Assembly: GCA_015689645.1 (NCBI GenBank) | Contig: WVSM01000008.1 | Location: 62,001 to 126,000, forward strand | DNA from: Rhodobacterales bacterium HKCCE4037 | Lineage (GTDB): Bacteria > Pseudomonadota > Alphaproteobacteria > Rhodobacterales > Rhodobacteraceae | Length of the DNA: 64,000 nucleotides | Direction of reading: 5' to 3' | Shown here: positions 62,088-64,000 of the stretch, in pieces | How positions within the stretch are numbered: the first letter of the stretch is position 1 | Layout of the letters: each line of letters begins with the position of its first letter | Made by a program: the position numbers and the translations under genes | The notes under the pieces: model-generated | Told to the model about the DNA's origin: nothing | The model's database searches: none | What the model saw: the letters and a program-made list of their open reading frames with translations, nothing else

Positions 62088-63326
62088 ATGGCCGCCCTGA
62101 TCCGAGAAAACCGAAACTTCCGCCTGCTGATCTCCGGCGCCGGCCTTGCGAACCTGTCCGACGGGATCGGCGTTCTGGCCTTTCCGTGGCTCGCGACCCT
62201 CATCACCACCGACCCGCGCGCGCTGGCGCTGGTGGCCTTCGCCACCCGGGTGCCGTGGTTCCTGTGGTCCCTGCCCGTGGGCGTTCTGACCGACCGGGCC
62301 GACCGGCAGCGCATGATGGTGCGCGCCGACCTTGCGCGGATGGGGCTGGCGCTGGCGGTCGTGGCGCTGATCCTCGCCGGTCCGTCCGAGGGCGCGGTCG
62401 CGGCCCAGATCATCGGGCTGTCCGTGCTGGCCTTCCTGATGGGCACGGCGGAGGTCTTCCGCGACAACGCCGCGCAAACCGCATTGCCCAGCCTCGTGCA
62501 CAAGGACCGGCTGGAAGAGGCGAACGGCCAGATCTGGTCGGTGGAGCAGGTCATGGGCCAGTTCGTCGGCCCGCCCTTGGCCGGTTTCCTGATCGCGCTG
62601 ACCGTCCCCGCACCCTTCCTGTTCGAAGCGCTCGGTTTCGCGCTGGCCGCCTGGGCCGTCTGGGCCATCGCCTTCCCGGTGAGGGCCGTGACGGACCAAC
62701 GCGACGGCTTCTGGCGCGAGATGCGGGCGGGATGGGACTGGATCCGACAGCACAGGGTGATCCTGCAGCTGGCCCTGATCCTCGGCGGGTTGAACGCGGC
62801 CCACATGGCGGGCTTCACCATCCTCGTTCTCTATTCGCAGGAGGTGCTTGGCCTCGACGCCGTGGGCTACGGCCTGCTCCTGACGGCCGGCGCGGCGGGC
62901 GGCGTCGCGGGCGGTCTGCTCTGCCCCGCGCTCGCCAGACGCCTCGGGTCGGAACGCAGCCTCTGGACAGCGCTCGCCCTGATGCCGGTGCCGTTCATCG
63001 GCCTCTATCTTTTCGCGTCCGTGCCGCTGACCGTGGCCCTGCTGTTCCTCGAAACCTTCATCGCGGTGCTCTGGAACGTCGTCACCGTCTCCTACCGGCA
63101 GCGGGTCATCCCCGATGCGCTCCTTGGCCGGGTCAACGCGATCTACCGCTTCTTCGGCTGGGGCATGATGCCCGTCGGCGCGCTGGCGGGCGGCTGGATC
63201 ATGGCGCTGGCCGAGCCGTCCATGGGCCGCGAGGACGCGCTCAGGCTCGTCTTCCTCGCCGGCGCAGGGGCGTTCGTGGCGCTGTTCCTCTACGGCCTCG
63301 CCCGCCTCCGCCTTCCGAAAGCGTGA
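62088..63326 (+). CDS. MFS transporter (MFS_3/EntS-like)
   Basis: 412 residues with 12 predicted helices. The conserved loop between helices 2 and 3 is GVLTDRADRQRMM, and FRDNAAQTALPSLVHKDRLEEANG is typical of the MFS_3 group that includes enterobactin exporters. Start MAALIRENRNFRLL, matching the group. Substrate unknown. Ends ten bases before the convergent VOC gene. Confidence 0.88.
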   Translation: MAALIRENRNFRLLISGAGLANLSDGIGVLAFPWLATLITTDPRALALVAFATRVPWFLWSLPVGVLTDRADRQRMMVRADLARMGLALAVVALILAGPSEGAVAAQIIGLSVLAFLMGTAEVFRDNAAQTALPSLVHKDRLEEANGQIWSVEQVMGQFVGPPLAGFLIALTVPAPFLFEALGFALAAWAVWAIAFPVRAVTDQRDGFWREMRAGWDWIRQHRVILQLALILGGLNAAHMAGFTILVLYSQEVLGLDAVGYGLLLTAGAAGGVAGGLLCPALARRLGSERSLWTALALMPVPFIGLYLFASVPLTVALLFLETFIAVLWNVVTVSYRQRVIPDALLGRVNAIYRFFGWGMMPVGALAGGWIMALAEPSMGREDALRLVFLAGAGAFVALFLYGLARLRLPKA

Positions 63327-63336
63327 CGGGTCGCGT

Positions 63337-63714
63337 TCAGTACTGAACCACCTCGATTTCCAGCCCGTTTTCCTCGTGGAAGTAGAACCGCCGACCGGGC
63401 TCGTAATCGGCATGGCTGTGGGGCTCGTAACCGCGTTCTTTGACCTTGGCTTCGATGGCGTCGAGGTCATCCACGACAACGGCCATGTGGTTCAGGCCCA
63501 CGACCCTCGTGTAGCTGTCCCCGGCCTCGGTCAGGTCTTTCCTGGGATTGTAGAGGGCGACATAGGTGTCCTCCGTTCCGACATGGATCGTGAAGCCCGC
63601 CCCCTTGGCATCCCCCTGCCACCGAATGCGCCAGCCGAAAATCTCCGTCAGCATGTCGGCGGTGGCCGCAGGATCCGCGACGGTGATGTTGAGGTGTTCG
63701 AGTTGCGCTGGCAT
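63337..63714 (-). CDS. VOC-family (glyoxalase-like) protein
   Basis: 125 residues. LEHLNITVADPAATADMLTEIFG, VVGLNHMAVVVDDLDAIEAK and FYFHEENGLEIEVVQY show the paired beta-alpha-beta modules with metal-ligand His/Glu positions. The reaction is not predictable. Upstream lie 183 bases with the terminator of the following response regulator gene. Confidence 0.87.
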   Translation of the reverse strand: MPAQLEHLNITVADPAATADMLTEIFGWRIRWQGDAKGAGFTIHVGTEDTYVALYNPRKDLTEAGDSYTRVVGLNHMAVVVDDLDAIEAKVKERGYEPHSHADYEPGRRFYFHEENGLEIEVVQY

Positions 63715-63797
63715 GGCCGCCTCCTTTTCAAGTTGAGCGACTCACCTTCTAGTGCCTCAAGCCCACTTGAGGTAAAGCGATTTCCCGATGCCCCGCC

Positions 63798-63826
63798 AAA
63801 AAAAAGACCCGGGCGCGATGCCCGGG
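63798..63826 (-). terminator. Rho-independent terminator of the response regulator gene
   Basis: Stem CCCGGGC (63808-63814), loop GCGAT, GCCCGGG (63820-63826). On the minus strand it is followed, after TC, by eight T residues (63798-63805). A textbook intrinsic terminator 72 bases past the stop at 63898. Confidence 0.92.
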
Positions 63827-63897
63827 CCAAGTCCATCAGGGAGAGATGGCGCCATAACCCGGGCGCCGGCGGGGACTGCTGAAATCTTTACGCAACC

Positions 63898-64000
63898 AGA
63901 CGATAACCGCCGGATTCGGTCACAAGAAGGCGCGCATTGGACGGATCTGGTTCGATTTTCTGGCGAAGCCGGTAGATATGCGTCTCCAGCGTGTGGGTGG
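63898..64000 (-). CDS. OmpR-type response regulator, C-terminal fragment (5' cut by window edge)
   Basis: Only the last 33 or so residues are visible: [16 protein letters not shown], then [20 protein letters not shown] and stop. This is the recognition helix and C-terminal hairpin of a winged-helix Trans_reg_C domain, as in two-component regulators. The receiver domain lies outside the window, so pathway and partner kinase are unknown. Confidence 0.85.

Noticed and set aside
61830-63479. Long minus-strand open frame, rich in His/Gln/Arg, opposite the MFS transporter
   Set aside because: Opposes a clear 12-helix MFS protein; composition typical of antisense frames in GC-rich DNA.

Overview
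The window is high-GC chromosomal DNA of an alphaproteobacterium, almost certainly Rhodobacterales (Roseobacter/Rhodobacter group). The reasons are an L-malyl-CoA/beta-methylmalyl-CoA lyase of the Rhodobacter type (mcl1), the lysA-TIGR02302 (DUF4175) pair, a three-copy peptide deformylase cluster feeding into fmt, an aminotransferase-ftsK-(DUF2339)-lolA run, a lone ExoD protein, a DUF1244 protein and AzlCD. No transposase, integrase, CRISPR array, tRNA or rRNA is visible. Coding density is very high and no gap between genes exceeds 300 bases; the largest (about 190-245 bases, at 1179-1367, 6439-6681, 13027-13231, 24968-25174, 28485-28693 and 37613-37816) are described below.

Layout. 1-9.8 kb: a truncated ETF-ubiquinone oxidoreductase, a DUF2834 membrane protein, lysA and the large TIGR02302 membrane protein, a zinc-ribbon membrane protein, then the overlapping run ftsE-ftsX-plsC-PPOX flavoprotein-small membrane protein. 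9.8-13 kb: accA, a 5TM-LytS-type membrane protein and mcl1, all leftward. 13.2-15.9 kb: a translationally coupled N-terminal processing operon, def-def-def(degenerate)-fmt-small membrane protein. 16-25 kb: a MalY/PatB C-S lyase, a DMT exporter, mobA plus a linked unknown, azlCD, an Lrp regulator divergent from ald, an MsrQ-like haem membrane protein, mscL, a glutathione transferase and a YtoQ protein. 25-31 kb: pheT and pheS separated by an esterase and an orphan PemK/MazF-like protein, then rplT-rpmI. 31-41 kb: exoD, pyk, N-formylglutamate amidohydrolase, DUF1244, yaaA, recQ, a zinc-ribbon/HAD/rsmD operon, an FAD reductase and a peroxiredoxin. 41-48 kb: an ORF6N gene, an MscS channel, pterin dehydratase, a GNAT protein, GDPD, RidA, hspQ, an AEC transporter and a lytic transglycosylase-like lipoprotein. 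47.8-57 kb: lolA, DUF2339, ftsK, a class I aminotransferase and an amidase. 57-64 kb: an UbiH-family hydroxylase, two tandem small membrane proteins, a Trm112-like protein, a LON-domain protein, a CnoX-like thioredoxin, xthA, an MFS transporter, a VOC protein and the C-terminus of an OmpR-type response regulator.

Most of this is ordinary housekeeping. The signals that the genes do not explain are mainly small DNA/RNA structures. (1) Three copies of a hairpin with an identical 11-base loop and covarying stems lie beside stop codons, two of them on either side of pheT. (2) A palindrome covers the ribosome binding site of the ORF6N gene, and a related copy with a compensatory base pair lies inside the same coding region. 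(3) Three 11-base repeats lie in front of mcl1. (4) A perfect 18-base palindrome lies just after ftsK. Among proteins, the oddest are a deformylase paralogue that has lost both its metal-ligand Cys and its catalytic Glu, a LytS-type sensor with an unrecognised Cys-rich cytoplasmic part between accA and mcl1, and an orphan MazF-like protein wedged between pheS and pheT.
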